The notes under the pieces: model-generated
The model's database searches: none
What the model was told of the DNA's origin: nothing
What the model saw: the letters and a program-made list of their open reading frames with translations, nothing else
Assembly (NCBI RefSeq): GCF_010726645.1
Contig: NZ_AP022563.1
Coordinates: forward strand, 186,001-250,000
DNA: 64,000 nucleotides
Direction of reading: 5' to 3'
DNA from: Mycolicibacterium duvalii
GTDB taxonomy: Bacteria; Actinomycetota; Actinomycetes; Mycobacteriales; Mycobacteriaceae
Made by a program: the position numbers and the translations under genes
In this document: positions 1 through 8,761 of the stretch, one piece after another
Layout: each line of letters starts with the position of its first letter
Position numbering within the stretch: the first letter of the stretch is position 1

Positions 1-669
1 GGTCTGGGCCGCATCGAGCGTGAGCTGCCGGAGTGGCTGCATGCCGACGTCGCGATCCTGGGGGAGCCGTCGGGCGGCTTCATCGAAGCCGGCTGCCAGG
101 GCACTCTGCGGGTGCGGATCTCCACGACCGGTACCCGCGCGCATTCGGCGCGGTCGTGGCTGGGCGACAACGCCATTCACAAGCTGGGGGAGGTGCTCGC
201 GCGGCTGCGGGCCTACCACGCGCGCAGCGTCGACATCGACGGCTGCGTCTACCGGGAAGGCCTGTCGGCGGTGCGCATCGACGGGGGCATCGCCGGCAAC
301 GTGATCCCCGATGCGGCCTCGGTCACGGTGAACTTCCGCTTCGCGCCGGACCGCAGCATCGAGCAGGCCTATGCCCACGTCTGCGAGGTCTTCGACGGGC
401 TCGACATCACCGTCGAGCTCACCGACTCAGCGGCGGGGGCGCTGCCCGGTCTCACCCGGCCCGCAGCCGCGGCGCTGGTCGAGGCCGCCGACGGACAGGT
501 GCGCGCCAAGTACGGCTGGACCGACGTCTCACGGTTCGCCGCGTTGGGTGTTCCCGCGGTCAACTACGGTCCCGGCGACCCGAACCTGGCCCACCGCGTC
601 GACGAACGCGTCGAGGTCGCCCAGATCACCGCCGTCACGACGATGCTGCGCCGCTATTTATCCGCTTGA
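1..669 (+). CDS. dapE: Succinyl-diaminopimelate desuccinylase, C-terminal part
   Basis: The frame is open from base 1, so the N-terminal third lies outside the window; about 222 residues remain. DapE hydrolyses N-succinyl-LL-diaminopimelate to LL-diaminopimelate and succinate in the cytoplasmic lysine/meso-DAP pathway that feeds peptidoglycan. Visible M20-peptidase features are the GEPSGG segment, the dimerisation domain ([10 protein letters not shown] and the GNVIPD region) and the C-terminal AHRVDE segment that supplies a metal-binding histidine. In M. tuberculosis dapE (Rv1202) heads the same gene block, which supports the call. The N-terminal metal ligands cannot be checked here. Confidence 0.93.
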   Translation, partial: GLGRIERELPEWLHADVAILGEPSGGFIEAGCQGTLRVRISTTGTRAHSARSWLGDNAIHKLGEVLARLRAYHARSVDIDGCVYREGLSAVRIDGGIAGNVIPDAASVTVNFRFAPDRSIEQAYAHVCEVFDGLDITVELTDSAAGALPGLTRPAAAALVEAADGQVRAKYGWTDVSRFAALGVPAVNYGPGDPNLAHRVDERVEVAQITAVTTMLRRYLSA

Positions 670-691
670 CCACCCGCATACCCTGGAACGC

Positions 692-759
692 ATGTGGGGA
701 GACGACGTCACCGGCTGAGCCCGGCACGCTGCACTGATTCCTCCGCGGGCCGTGCCCGC
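692..759 (+). promoter_or_regulatory. Possible attenuator leader of the ABC-F gene
   Basis: The 109-bp gap between dapE and the ABC-F gene holds an 8-codon open frame (692-718, MWGDDVTG). It is followed by two mutually exclusive helices: GGCACG at 723-728 can pair with CGTGCC at 751-756, or GCGGGC at 745-750 can pair with GCCCGC at 754-759. A short leader peptide plus competing hairpins is the layout of ribosome-stalling attenuators upstream of several antibiotic-resistance ABC-F genes. The small frame has no good Shine-Dalgarno sequence. No clear -35 box was found; a TACCCT at 679-684 could serve as a -10 for a leaderless message. Confidence 0.3.
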
Positions 760-778
760 ACGCAGAAAGCGTCCCCTG

Positions 779-2392
779 ATGTCTTCTCCTTCCCTGGTCT
801 GCACCGACCTCGGGGTCTCCTGGCCCGACGGCACCGACGTGTTCGGCGGGCTGTCTGTCACCCTCGGCCCCGGGCGCACCGGTCTGGTGGCGCCCAACGG
901 AGCCGGCAAGAGCACGTTGCTGCGTGTCGTCGCCGGTGAGATCGAACCCACCACCGGCTCGGTGGTCGTCGACGGCACGCTGGGCTATCTGCCGCAAACG
1001 TTGCCGCAGCTGACCGGCCGCAGCGTGGCCGAGCTGCTCGGCGTGGCCGGGGTGCGGGGCGCGCTCGACGCGCTGGCTGCCGGAGACGCCTCCGAGCAGA
1101 TCTTCGCCGCCATCGGCGACGACTGGGACATCGAGGAACGCAGCCGTGCCACATTGGGCCGGCTCGGCCTCGGTCATGTCACGCTCGACCGTCCGGTGGG
1201 CACGCTCTCCGGCGGTGAACTGGTATTCCTCGGGCTGGCCCGGGAACTACTGCGCCGCCCGCAGGTGCTGCTGCTCGACGAGCCCACCAACAACCTCGAC
1301 GCCGCCGCCCGGCGGCGGCTGTACCGCGCGGTCGACGACTACCCCGGGTGCCTGCTCGTGGTCAGCCACGACCGGCTGTTGCTGGACCGGATGGATCAGA
1401 TCGCCGAGCTGCATCGCGGCGGAATCACCCTCTACGGTGGCGATTTCACCACCTATCGGGCCGCGGTGACCGCAGCCGCCGAGGCCGCCGCCGACGCGGT
1501 CCGCAGCGCCGAGCAACACCTCAAACGCCAGGCCCGGCAGCGCCAACAGGCCCGCGAGCGCGCCGACCGGCGCGCCGGCACGGCCGCGCGGAGACTCCCC
1601 GACGCGGGACTGCCGAAAATCGTTGCCGGCGCCCGGAAGCGACGGGCACAGGAGACCGCCGGCCGCACCGACGAGGTGCACGCGCGGCGCGTCGAGGACG
1701 CCCGCGCCCGGCTCGCCGACGCCGAGCAGGCGCTGCGCGACACCGATGCGCTGGTCCTCGATCTGCCCGACACCGACGTAGCGGCACGACGAACGGTGCT
1801 CTCGGTCGCCGACGTCGACGTGGTCATCGGGACGCGCCGGATCCTCGCCGGGGTCAACCTGACCGTGCGCGGTCCGGAACGTATTGCGCTGACGGGCTCC
1901 AACGGCGCCGGCAAGACGACACTGCTGCGAGTGTTGCGCGGTGAGGTCAGTCCGCAGCGGGGCGGTGTGTATGTGGCCGAGGGTCGGGTCGCCTACGTCT
2001 CGCAACGGCTCGATCTGCTCGACGACGAGAAGACGGTGGCGGCCAACCTCGCCGCCTTCGCACCGAGCCTGTCGCTGACGCGTCGTCGACATCTGCTGGC
2101 GCAGTACCTGTTCCGTGGTGACGCCGTCGACCTGCCGGTGCGGGCGCTCTCGGGCGGGGAACGTCTGCGGGCCACCCTGGCCTGTGTGTTGTCCGCCGAA
2201 CCCGCACCGCAGCTGCTGTTGCTCGACGAACCGACCAACAACCTCGACCTCGCCGGCGTGGCGCAGCTCGAAGATGCGTTACGCGCCTACCGGGGAGCGT
2301 TCATCGTGGTCAGTCATGACGACACCTTCCTCGATGCCATCGGGGTCGACCGGGTGCTGTGCCTCGCCGATCAGGCGCTAACGGAGACCTGA
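779..2392 (+). CDS. ABC-F family ATPase (ribosome-associated, two ABC domains)
   Basis: This 537-residue protein carries two ATP-binding cassettes and no membrane segment, the definition of the ABC-F class that acts on ribosomes rather than as a transporter. The first cassette has Walker A (PNGAGKST), signature LSGGE and DEPTNNLD. The second has SNGAGKTT, LSGGE and DEPTNNLD. The linker of about 90 residues between them is rich in Ala, Arg and Gln and would form the helical arm that reaches toward the P-site tRNA. The ATG at 779 is preferred over an in-frame GTG at 752, which lies inside a hairpin. Whether it protects against antibiotics or is a housekeeping translation factor cannot be told from the sequence. 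M. tuberculosis has no such gene at this site. Confidence 0.88.
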   Translation: MSSPSLVCTDLGVSWPDGTDVFGGLSVTLGPGRTGLVAPNGAGKSTLLRVVAGEIEPTTGSVVVDGTLGYLPQTLPQLTGRSVAELLGVAGVRGALDALAAGDASEQIFAAIGDDWDIEERSRATLGRLGLGHVTLDRPVGTLSGGELVFLGLARELLRRPQVLLLDEPTNNLDAAARRRLYRAVDDYPGCLLVVSHDRLLLDRMDQIAELHRGGITLYGGDFTTYRAAVTAAAEAAADAVRSAEQHLKRQARQRQQARERADRRAGTAARRLPDAGLPKIVAGARKRRAQETAGRTDEVHARRVEDARARLADAEQALRDTDALVLDLPDTDVAARRTVLSVADVDVVIGTRRILAGVNLTVRGPERIALTGSNGAGKTTLLRVLRGEVSPQRGGVYVAEGRVAYVSQRLDLLDDEKTVAANLAAFAPSLSLTRRRHLLAQYLFRGDAVDLPVRALSGGERLRATLACVLSAEPAPQLLLLDEPTNNLDLAGVAQLEDALRAYRGAFIVVSHDDTFLDAIGVDRVLCLADQALTET

Positions 2393-2394
2393 GC

Positions 2395-4401
2395 TCAGGT
2401 TCGGCCGCGCGCCAGCGCCACCGTGTCCCGGCCGAACGCGCAGTCCACCTCGTCGCAGACCCGCAGCAGCGAGTCGAGCGCGCGCCGGTCCCCGAGCTCG
2501 ACGGCGGTCCGCAGCGCACGCAACGCCACGGCGGTCTGCCCTCCCCGCTGCGCCGCCTTGACCGCGTCCCGGGCCGCTGCCACGGCGCCGAACGAGTCCC
2601 GGCGCGCGGAGTTCGTCCACGCCCGCGCCACCGCCAGCTCGGGGGCGAACAGCATCGACTTGAGTCCGTGCCGGGATTCCGCGCGTGTCAACGCCTTCCC
2701 GGCCTCGACGGCCTGGCCGAGGCGACCCAGCGCCTGGCTCAACAACATCCACGCCAACGGGCCCCAGGAATAGCCCGTCGGCGCCAGCGTGGCCGCGGAC
2801 TCCCGCAGCAACGTCACCGCGGCGGCGGGTTCACCCAGCGCGATCAGCGCATCGGCCTGCAACACCTCGCCGATCGCGCGGCCCGGCTGCCGGCGCTGGG
2901 CGTACTCGGTGAGCCGTTGCGCCAACGCCAGCGCGCGGTGCGGCTCACCGGTCATCACCAACGCGGTGGTCTGACCGTAACCACTGGTGAACCGCAGCAG
3001 CCCGGGCTGCCCGGCGGCCAGCGCCTGCTCGGCCAGCGCGTCGACGGCATCGAACGCGCCGCTGCGCGCCGACGTCAGCGCCGCCGCGGATGCCGCCCAC
3101 CCGACCGCGGTCTCGTCGGCGTCCGGTGAGGCCAGAACCGCGGTCGCCAGCTCCGTTGCGCGCGCGAGGTTTCCGGAGTTCATCGCGAACGTCGCCGACA
3201 GCGCGTCGAGCGTCGTGCGGGCCGCGGGCGTGGTCAGTTTCGCCCGGGTGCTGTGCAGGAATGCCGTGGCATGCTCGGGCGCCGACAGCATCCAGAACCG
3301 GTTGGCCGCGGTCGGCAGTGCCCACGCCAGCAACTCCGGTTCGGACAGCCGGTCCGGATCGATGTCGGCCAGCACCTCGTCGGCCTCGCGTCCCCGCCCC
3401 TGCCATGCCAGGGCGTAGCCGACCGCCAGCCGGGCGCTCAGGTTCGGCTCGAGCTGCAATGCCGCGCGCCCCAGCCGTTCGCAGAGCTCGAGCGCCCCCA
3501 GTCGCAGCGCCTCCTGCGCGGCGGAGCGCACGTCCGCCGCCGGGGGCGCCCAATCGCTGTCGAGGGCCAGCACGGCGCGCTGCAGGCGGGCCACCACTCC
3601 GTCGGCGGGTAGGTGCTCGACCACGGCGGTACGCAGCCGGCGCAACTCCGGGCCGCCGAGCCGGTCGCGCGCCGCGTCGGCGAACAACGGCTGCGCCGGG
3701 CGCAGCCCGTCCTCGGAGAGCGTGACGGCGTGCGCTCCCAGCGCGGCGTCGACAGCGTGGGCGCTGGTCAACAGCGCGGCCTGCTCGAGCGGCAGCGGAT
3801 CGCAGACCGCGAGGAATTCCAGCACCCGGCGGACGTCGGGCGCGAGACCGGCGACGAACTCGTCGACCTGCGCCCGCAGCCGGCCGTCCTCCTGGCCCGC
3901 GGGATGCAGGTCGACCCGGGCGACCAAGCCGTCCTGCCACAGTGCGGCGATCTCGGCGGGCAGCGTGGGTGTGTGGTGCGCGCTGTCGGTGGACACGGTC
4001 AGCACCGGCGTCACCGACCGGCCCACGGCCAGCTGGTAGACCAGCGCGGCCGACAGCGGATCGAGCAGGTGCGCGTCGTCGACCACCAGCAGGCGGGCGT
4101 CGCCGAGACGCTCCCGAGCGGCGCGCAACACGGCCGCCGTCGAACCCGACTCGGGCACGGCGAACAGATGCGCGAACGCCGCGAACGGAACCGGCGCGCG
4201 GGTCACGGTCGCGCGCACCCAGTCCACCCGGCCGAAATCCGGGGCGACCCGCTCCACCACGTGCTCGGCCAACGTGGTCTTGCCGACCCCGACCGGGCCG
4301 ATCAGCGCGGCGCCGGTGCCCGCCCGCAGCGCGGTGCCGACCTGTGCGAGCGCGGGTTCGCCGGGTGCGGTCACCCAGCGGACCGGCAGAGGCACAGGCA
4401 C
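2395..4401 (-). CDS. AAA ATPase with TPR-like repeats, MalT/LuxR-related but lacking the HTH
   Basis: 668 residues from a GTG start. A P-loop (GPVGVGKTTL, about residues 37-46) and Walker B (LLVVDDAHLLD, about 108-118) form an N-terminal STAND-like ATPase. From about residue 290 to the end the protein is a string of Ala/Leu-rich helical repeats (TPR-like). Relatives of this layout are usually transcription activators ending in a LuxR helix-turn-helix. Here the chain stops after the repeats with no recognisable HTH, so it may work through partner proteins. It is the positional equivalent of Rv1204c and is divergently transcribed from the LOG gene, with only about 11 bp between start codons. 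Its stop lies 2 bp from that of the ABC-F gene. Confidence 0.8.
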   Translation of the reverse strand: MPVPLPVRWVTAPGEPALAQVGTALRAGTGAALIGPVGVGKTTLAEHVVERVAPDFGRVDWVRATVTRAPVPFAAFAHLFAVPESGSTAAVLRAARERLGDARLLVVDDAHLLDPLSAALVYQLAVGRSVTPVLTVSTDSAHHTPTLPAEIAALWQDGLVARVDLHPAGQEDGRLRAQVDEFVAGLAPDVRRVLEFLAVCDPLPLEQAALLTSAHAVDAALGAHAVTLSEDGLRPAQPLFADAARDRLGGPELRRLRTAVVEHLPADGVVARLQRAVLALDSDWAPPAADVRSAAQEALRLGALELCERLGRAALQLEPNLSARLAVGYALAWQGRGREADEVLADIDPDRLSEPELLAWALPTAANRFWMLSAPEHATAFLHSTRAKLTTPAARTTLDALSATFAMNSGNLARATELATAVLASPDADETAVGWAASAAALTSARSGAFDAVDALAEQALAAGQPGLLRFTSGYGQTTALVMTGEPHRALALAQRLTEYAQRRQPGRAIGEVLQADALIALGEPAAAVTLLRESAATLAPTGYSWGPLAWMLLSQALGRLGQAVEAGKALTRAESRHGLKSMLFAPELAVARAWTNSARRDSFGAVAAARDAVKAAQRGGQTAVALRALRTAVELGDRRALDSLLRVCDEVDCAFGRDTVALARGRT

Positions 4402-4412
4402 CGCCGGAGTCT

Positions 4413-5030
4413 ATGGCTAGGTTTGAGCCCGTGTCCCGAGATCCCGACCGCGAATGGGCGGTGTGTGTCTACTGCGCCTCCGGCCCGACCCATCCCGAGT
4501 TGATCGAGCTGGCCAACCGGGTGGGCGAGGCAATCGCGCAGCGCGGCTGGACCCTGGTCTCCGGCGGCGGCAACGTCTCGGCGATGGGCGCGGTGGCCGG
4601 GGCGGCCCGTTCGCGCGGCGGCTACACCGTCGGCGTCATTCCCAAGGCGTTGATCCATCGTGAGGTCGCCGACACCGACGCCGACGAACTCGTCGTCACC
4701 GACACCATGCGGGAGCGCAAACAGGTGATGGAGGAGCGCGCGGACGCGTTTCTGGCCCTGCCCGGAGGCATCGGCACGCTCGAAGAATTCTTCGAAGCCT
4801 GGACAGCGTCGTATTTGGGTATGCACAACAAACCGATCGTGATGCTCGACACTGTTGGGCACTATGACGGTCTACTGGCCTGGTTGCGCGGGCTGGTCGG
4901 AACCGGCTACGTCAGTGCCGACGCGATGGGCATGCTCACCGTCGTCGACACTGTCGAAGCCGCTCTGGCCGCCTGCGCGCCCGGGCCGGCGTCCCACACA
5001 TCAACAGCGGAGGAAGAGCGGCAACTATGA
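4413..5030 (+). CDS. LOG family protein (cytokinin riboside 5'-monophosphate phosphoribohydrolase-like)
   Basis: 205 residues from the ATG at 4413; a GTG at 4431 is an alternative start. LOG enzymes release a purine base from a nucleoside 5'-monophosphate. The family signature PGGIGTLEE (PGGxGTxxE) and the nucleotide-binding SGGGNVSAMG segment are both present. It is the equivalent of Rv1205, whose product makes cytokinins and is a Pup-proteasome substrate in M. tuberculosis (known from that species, not shown here). The stop codon overlaps the fadD6 start as ATGA, so the two are translationally coupled. Confidence 0.88.
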   Translation: MARFEPVSRDPDREWAVCVYCASGPTHPELIELANRVGEAIAQRGWTLVSGGGNVSAMGAVAGAARSRGGYTVGVIPKALIHREVADTDADELVVTDTMRERKQVMEERADAFLALPGGIGTLEEFFEAWTASYLGMHNKPIVMLDTVGHYDGLLAWLRGLVGTGYVSADAMGMLTVVDTVEAALAACAPGPASHTSTAEEERQL

Positions 5031-6829
5031 CGGAAAGGTCGGGGACCCGACACAGTGTCGGGCTGATCGATATCGCCAAGCAGGTGCCGGGTCTGCTGAA
5101 GGACGCACCCACGATGATCCGTGGAGTCGTCACAGGCTTCGGTGCCCGCCCGTCGGCGAAGACCTCGATCGGGAAGGTGTTCCAGGATCGCGCCGACCAA
5201 TACGGCGGCAACGTGTTCCTCAAGTTCGAGGACTCCGAGATCACCTACGCTGACGCCAACGAGAAGGTGAACCGCTACGCCGCGGTACTCGCCGCCAAAG
5301 GCGTGGGCCACGGCGACGTCGTCGGGATCATGATGCGCAACTCGCCCGAGCCGATCCTGCTGATGCTCGCGGCGGTCAAGTGCGGCGCGATCTCGGGAAT
5401 GCTCAATTACAACCAGCGCGACGAGGTGCTCAAGCACAGCCTCGGCCTGCTGTCGGCGACCGCCGTCGTCGCCGAGACCGAATTCGTGGAGCCCATCACC
5501 GAGTCCGGGGCCGACACCGCGGGCCTGATCACGCTCGACGAGGTCAAGAAGCTCGCCGAGACCGCCCCGGCCACCAACCCCGACACCACGTCGGCGGTGC
5601 TGGCCAAGGACAAGGCGTTCTACATCTTCACCTCCGGCACGACCGGGATGCCGAAGGCCAGCGTGATGACGCACTACCGCTGGCTGCGGGCGCTGGCCGG
5701 CTTCGGCGGCCTCGGCATGCGGCTCAACAGCAACGACACGCTGTACTGCTGCCTGCCGCTGTACCACAACAACGCGTTGACGGTGGCGCTGTCGTCGGTG
5801 CTGAACTCCGGCGCCGCACTGGCGATCGGCAAGTCGTTCTCGGCGTCGAAGTTCTGGGACGACGTGATCCGCTACGACGCGACGGCGTTCGTCTACATCG
5901 GCGAGGTCTGCGCGTACCTGCTCAACCAGCCCGAGAAGCCGACCGACCGCCAGCACAAGGTCCGGGTGATCTGCGGCAACGGTCTGCGGCCGGCCATCTG
6001 GGACGACTTCACGGAACGGTTCGGCATCGACCGGGTCTGCGAGTTCTACTCGGCCAGCGAGAGCAACACCGCGTTCGTCAACTTCTTCAACCTCGACAAG
6101 ACCACGGGCATCTGCCCGACCCCGGTGGCGTTCGTCGAATACGACGAGTCCGGGGACCCGGTGCGCGACAAGGACGGTCGTGTGCGCAAGGTCAAGAACG
6201 GCGAGCCCGGTCTGCTGCTGTCCAAGGTCAGCAGCTTCCAGCCCTTCGACGGCTACACCGACGACAAGGAGTCGGAGAAGAAGCTGGTGCGTGATGCCTT
6301 CAAGGACGGCGACGTCTGGTTCAACACCGGCGACCTGATGCGCGATCAAGGTTTCGGGCACGCCGCGTTCACCGACCGGCTCGGCGACACCTTCCGCTGG
6401 AAAGGTGAGAACGTGGCGACCACCGAGGTGGAGGCCGCGGTGTCCACCGCCGACCAGGTCGAGGAATGCACGGTCTACGGCGTCGAGGTCCCCGATGCCG
6501 GCGGCAAGGCCGGCATGGTGGCCATCCAGCTCAAGGACGGCCAGGAGTTCGACGGCAAGGCGCTGGCCGACACCGTTTACGACCGGCTGCCGTCCTATGC
6601 GATGCCGCTGTTCGTCCGTGTCGTCGACGAGCTGGCCCACACCTCGACGTTCAAGAGCCAGAAGGTCGACCTGCGCAAAGAAGGGTACGGCGGGTCCAGC
6701 GGCGAGGGCGACGACGACGACGTCAAGATCGAGGATCCGATCTACGTACTGTCGGGCAAGCAGGAAGGCTACGTGGAGTTCTACGAGGAGTACCTGCAGG
6801 AAGTCACCGCCGGTAAGAAACCCAAGTAG
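5027..6829 (+). CDS. fadD6: Long-chain fatty acyl-CoA synthetase
   Basis: A 600-residue AMP-forming enzyme that activates fatty acids with ATP and CoA. The AMP-binding signature YIFTSGTTGMPKAS sits at about residues 199-212. The second ATP motif is FYSASE, the hinge region is FTDRLGDTFRWKGENV, and the C-terminal lysine region is STFKSQKVDLRKEGY, as in the very-long-chain (FATP-like) branch. Length matches FadD6 (about 597 residues in M. tuberculosis). The Asp-rich stretch EGDDDDVKIED near the C-terminus is a small idiosyncrasy. The start overlaps the LOG stop (ATGA) and transcription probably ends at the palindrome just downstream. Confidence 0.93.
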   Translation: MTERSGTRHSVGLIDIAKQVPGLLKDAPTMIRGVVTGFGARPSAKTSIGKVFQDRADQYGGNVFLKFEDSEITYADANEKVNRYAAVLAAKGVGHGDVVGIMMRNSPEPILLMLAAVKCGAISGMLNYNQRDEVLKHSLGLLSATAVVAETEFVEPITESGADTAGLITLDEVKKLAETAPATNPDTTSAVLAKDKAFYIFTSGTTGMPKASVMTHYRWLRALAGFGGLGMRLNSNDTLYCCLPLYHNNALTVALSSVLNSGAALAIGKSFSASKFWDDVIRYDATAFVYIGEVCAYLLNQPEKPTDRQHKVRVICGNGLRPAIWDDFTERFGIDRVCEFYSASESNTAFVNFFNLDKTTGICPTPVAFVEYDESGDPVRDKDGRVRKVKNGEPGLLLSKVSSFQPFDGYTDDKESEKKLVRDAFKDGDVWFNTGDLMRDQGFGHAAFTDRLGDTFRWKGENVATTEVEAAVSTADQVEECTVYGVEVPDAGGKAGMVAIQLKDGQEFDGKALADTVYDRLPSYAMPLFVRVVDELAHTSTFKSQKVDLRKEGYGGSSGEGDDDDVKIEDPIYVLSGKQEGYVEFYEEYLQEVTAGKKPK

Positions 6830-6836
6830 CGCGTGA

Positions 6837-6881
6837 TTTCGGCGTGTTTGTCGTCGCCGGGCGACGACAAACACGCCGAAA
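6837..6881. repeat. Perfect 20-bp palindrome (terminator-like), TTTCGGCGTG repeat copy 1
   Basis: The arms at 6837-6856 and 6862-6881 are perfect inverted copies starting TTTCGGCGTG and ending CACGCCGAAA, with a 5-base loop CCGGG. It lies 8 bp after the fadD6 stop and 24 bp before folP2, so it can act as a bidirectional hairpin terminator. There is no U-run. A degenerate relative occurs at 62208-62250. Confidence 0.85.
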
Positions 6882-6904
6882 GCGCGGAAACGTAGCCTGA
6901 AGGA

Positions 6905-7780
6905 GTGGACTCGACGTTTCTGGGGCGGCCGGTGGCCGGCGATCGCGCGCTGATCATGGCGATCGTCAACCGGACACCGGATTCGTTCTATGACCGTGGC
7001 GCCACGTTCGCCGACGAGGCCGCCAAGGAGGCGGCGCATCGCGTCATCGAGGACGGGGCCGACGTCGTCGACGTCGGCGGGGTGAAGGCCGGTCCCGGCG
7101 CGGTGGTCGACGCCGCCGAGGAGATCGCGCGGGTGGTGCCGTTCATCGAGTGGCTCCGGGCGACGTTCCCGGACCAGCTGATCTCGGTGGACACCTGGCG
7201 GGCCGAGGTCGCCAAGCAGGCCTGCGCGGCCGGCGCAGACCTGATCAACGACACCTGGAGTGGTGCCGACCCTCAGTTGGCCGAGGTGGCCGCCGAGTTC
7301 GACGCCGGCCTGGTGTGTTCGCACACCGGCGGTGCGGTGCCGCGCACCCGCCCGTTCCGGGTCAACTACGGGATCACGGAGCGCGGCGTGGTCGACGACG
7401 TCATCGCCGAGGTGACCGCCGCGGCGCGGCGCGCGGTGACGCTGGGAGTCTCAGCCGACCGCATCCTGATCGATCCGACGCACGACTTCGGCAAGAACAC
7501 TTACCACGGTCTTACTTTGTTGCGTCATGTGAAAGAGCTTGTAAACACTGGATGGCCCGTCCTGATGGCGCTGAGTAACAAGGATTTCGTCGGGGAGACT
7601 CTGGGTGTGGGTCTGACCGAACGCCTCGAGGGCACCCTGGCCGCGACCGCGCTGGCGGCCGCTGACGGTGCGGCGATGTTCCGCGTGCATGAGGTCGGGC
7701 CCACACGTCGGGTATTGGAGATGGTTGCGTCGATCAAAGGCGCCCGTCCGCCGAAACGTACGGTGAGGGGACTCGCATGA
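6905..7780 (+). CDS. folP2: Dihydropteroate synthase-like protein FolP2
   Basis: 291 residues of the pterin-binding TIM-barrel family, with IMAIVNRTPDSFYDRG near the N-terminus, ADVVDVGGVKAGPG, LISVDTWRAEVA and INDTW. FolP2 is the second mycobacterial DHPS paralogue. In M. leprae and M. tuberculosis it is reported not to replace FolP1, and its gene travels with gpgS, so a role linked to glucosylglycerate or methylglucose lipopolysaccharide has been proposed rather than folate synthesis. The GTG at 6905 is the only upstream start after an in-frame TAG. Its AGGAG abuts the start codon, so initiation may be leaderless. The ATG 17 codons later is an alternative. The stop overlaps gpgS (ATGA). Confidence 0.88.
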   Translation: MDSTFLGRPVAGDRALIMAIVNRTPDSFYDRGATFADEAAKEAAHRVIEDGADVVDVGGVKAGPGAVVDAAEEIARVVPFIEWLRATFPDQLISVDTWRAEVAKQACAAGADLINDTWSGADPQLAEVAAEFDAGLVCSHTGGAVPRTRPFRVNYGITERGVVDDVIAEVTAAARRAVTLGVSADRILIDPTHDFGKNTYHGLTLLRHVKELVNTGWPVLMALSNKDFVGETLGVGLTERLEGTLAATALAAADGAAMFRVHEVGPTRRVLEMVASIKGARPPKRTVRGLA

Positions 7781-8736
7781 CCGTGTTGTCTGATCGCGTC
7801 AACGACCTGCAATTGGATGAGGTGGCCGAGCATCGCTGGCTCGGCGATCACAGCTGGAGCCGGCCGCACTGGACCGTCGCCGAACTGGAAGCCGCCAAGC
7901 GGGGCCGCACGGTGTCGGTGGTGCTGCCGGCGCTCAACGAGGAAGAGACCGTCGCCGGCGTCGTCGAGACCATCATGCCGCTGCTGGGTGGACTGGTCGA
8001 CGAGCTGATCGTGCTGGACTCCGGGTCGACCGACGACACCGAGATCCGGGCCGTCGCCGCGGGCGCGCGGGTGGTCAGCCGTGAGGTCGCGCTGCCGGAG
8101 GTGGCGCCCCAGCCCGGGAAGGGCGAGGTGCTGTGGCGCTCACTGGCCGCCACCACCGGCGACATCATCGCCTTCGTCGACTCCGACCTGCTCGACCCGG
8201 ATCCGATGTTCGTGCCCAAGCTGCTGGGTCCGCTGCTGACCACCGACGGCGTGCACCTGGTCAAGGGGTTCTACCGCCGGCCCCTGAAAGTCAGCGGCGG
8301 CGAGGACGCCAACGGCGGGGGCCGCGTCACCGAGCTGGTGGCCCGGCCGTTGCTGGCCGCGCTGCGGCCGGAGCTGATGTGCCTGTACCAACCGTTGGGC
8401 GGGGAGTACGCCGGCACTCGAGAGCTGCTGACGTCGGTGCCGTTCGCGCCCGGCTACGGGGTGGAGATCGGCCTGCTCGTCGACACCTACGATCGCCTCG
8501 GCCTCGACGCCATCGCCCAGGTCAACCTCGGCGTGCGCACCCATCGCAACCGGCCGCTGACCGAGCTCGCGTCGATGAGCCGCCAGGTGATCGCCACGCT
8601 CTTACAGCGCTGTGGCATCCCGGACTCCGGCGTGGGGCTGACCCAGTTCTTCGCCGACGGCGAGGACTACACGCCGCGCACATCGACGGTCTCGCTGGCC
8701 GATCGCCCGCCGATGGCGAGCCTGCGTCCTCGCTGA
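7777..8736 (+). CDS. gpgS: Glucosyl-3-phosphoglycerate synthase
   Basis: A 319-residue GT81/GT-A glycosyltransferase that transfers glucose from a nucleotide sugar to 3-phosphoglycerate, the first step of the methylglucose lipopolysaccharide branch. The Rossmann start VSVVLPALNEEETV, the LDSGSTDDT segment and the metal-binding FVDSDLLDPDP (DxD) are visible. Length and synteny match Rv1208 (324 residues). It is translationally coupled to folP2 by a 4-bp overlap. Confidence 0.95.
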   Translation: MTVLSDRVNDLQLDEVAEHRWLGDHSWSRPHWTVAELEAAKRGRTVSVVLPALNEEETVAGVVETIMPLLGGLVDELIVLDSGSTDDTEIRAVAAGARVVSREVALPEVAPQPGKGEVLWRSLAATTGDIIAFVDSDLLDPDPMFVPKLLGPLLTTDGVHLVKGFYRRPLKVSGGEDANGGGRVTELVARPLLAALRPELMCLYQPLGGEYAGTRELLTSVPFAPGYGVEIGLLVDTYDRLGLDAIAQVNLGVRTHRNRPLTELASMSRQVIATLLQRCGIPDSGVGLTQFFADGEDYTPRTSTVSLADRPPMASLRPR

Positions 8737-8761
8737 CCGCTCGGTCAGGCACTATCGAGGT

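Noticed and set aside
4907..7324. 805-codon open frame on the minus strand across fadD6 and folP2
   Set aside because: It is antisense to two well-conserved genes and has no recognisable motif; long antisense frames are expected in GC-rich DNA.
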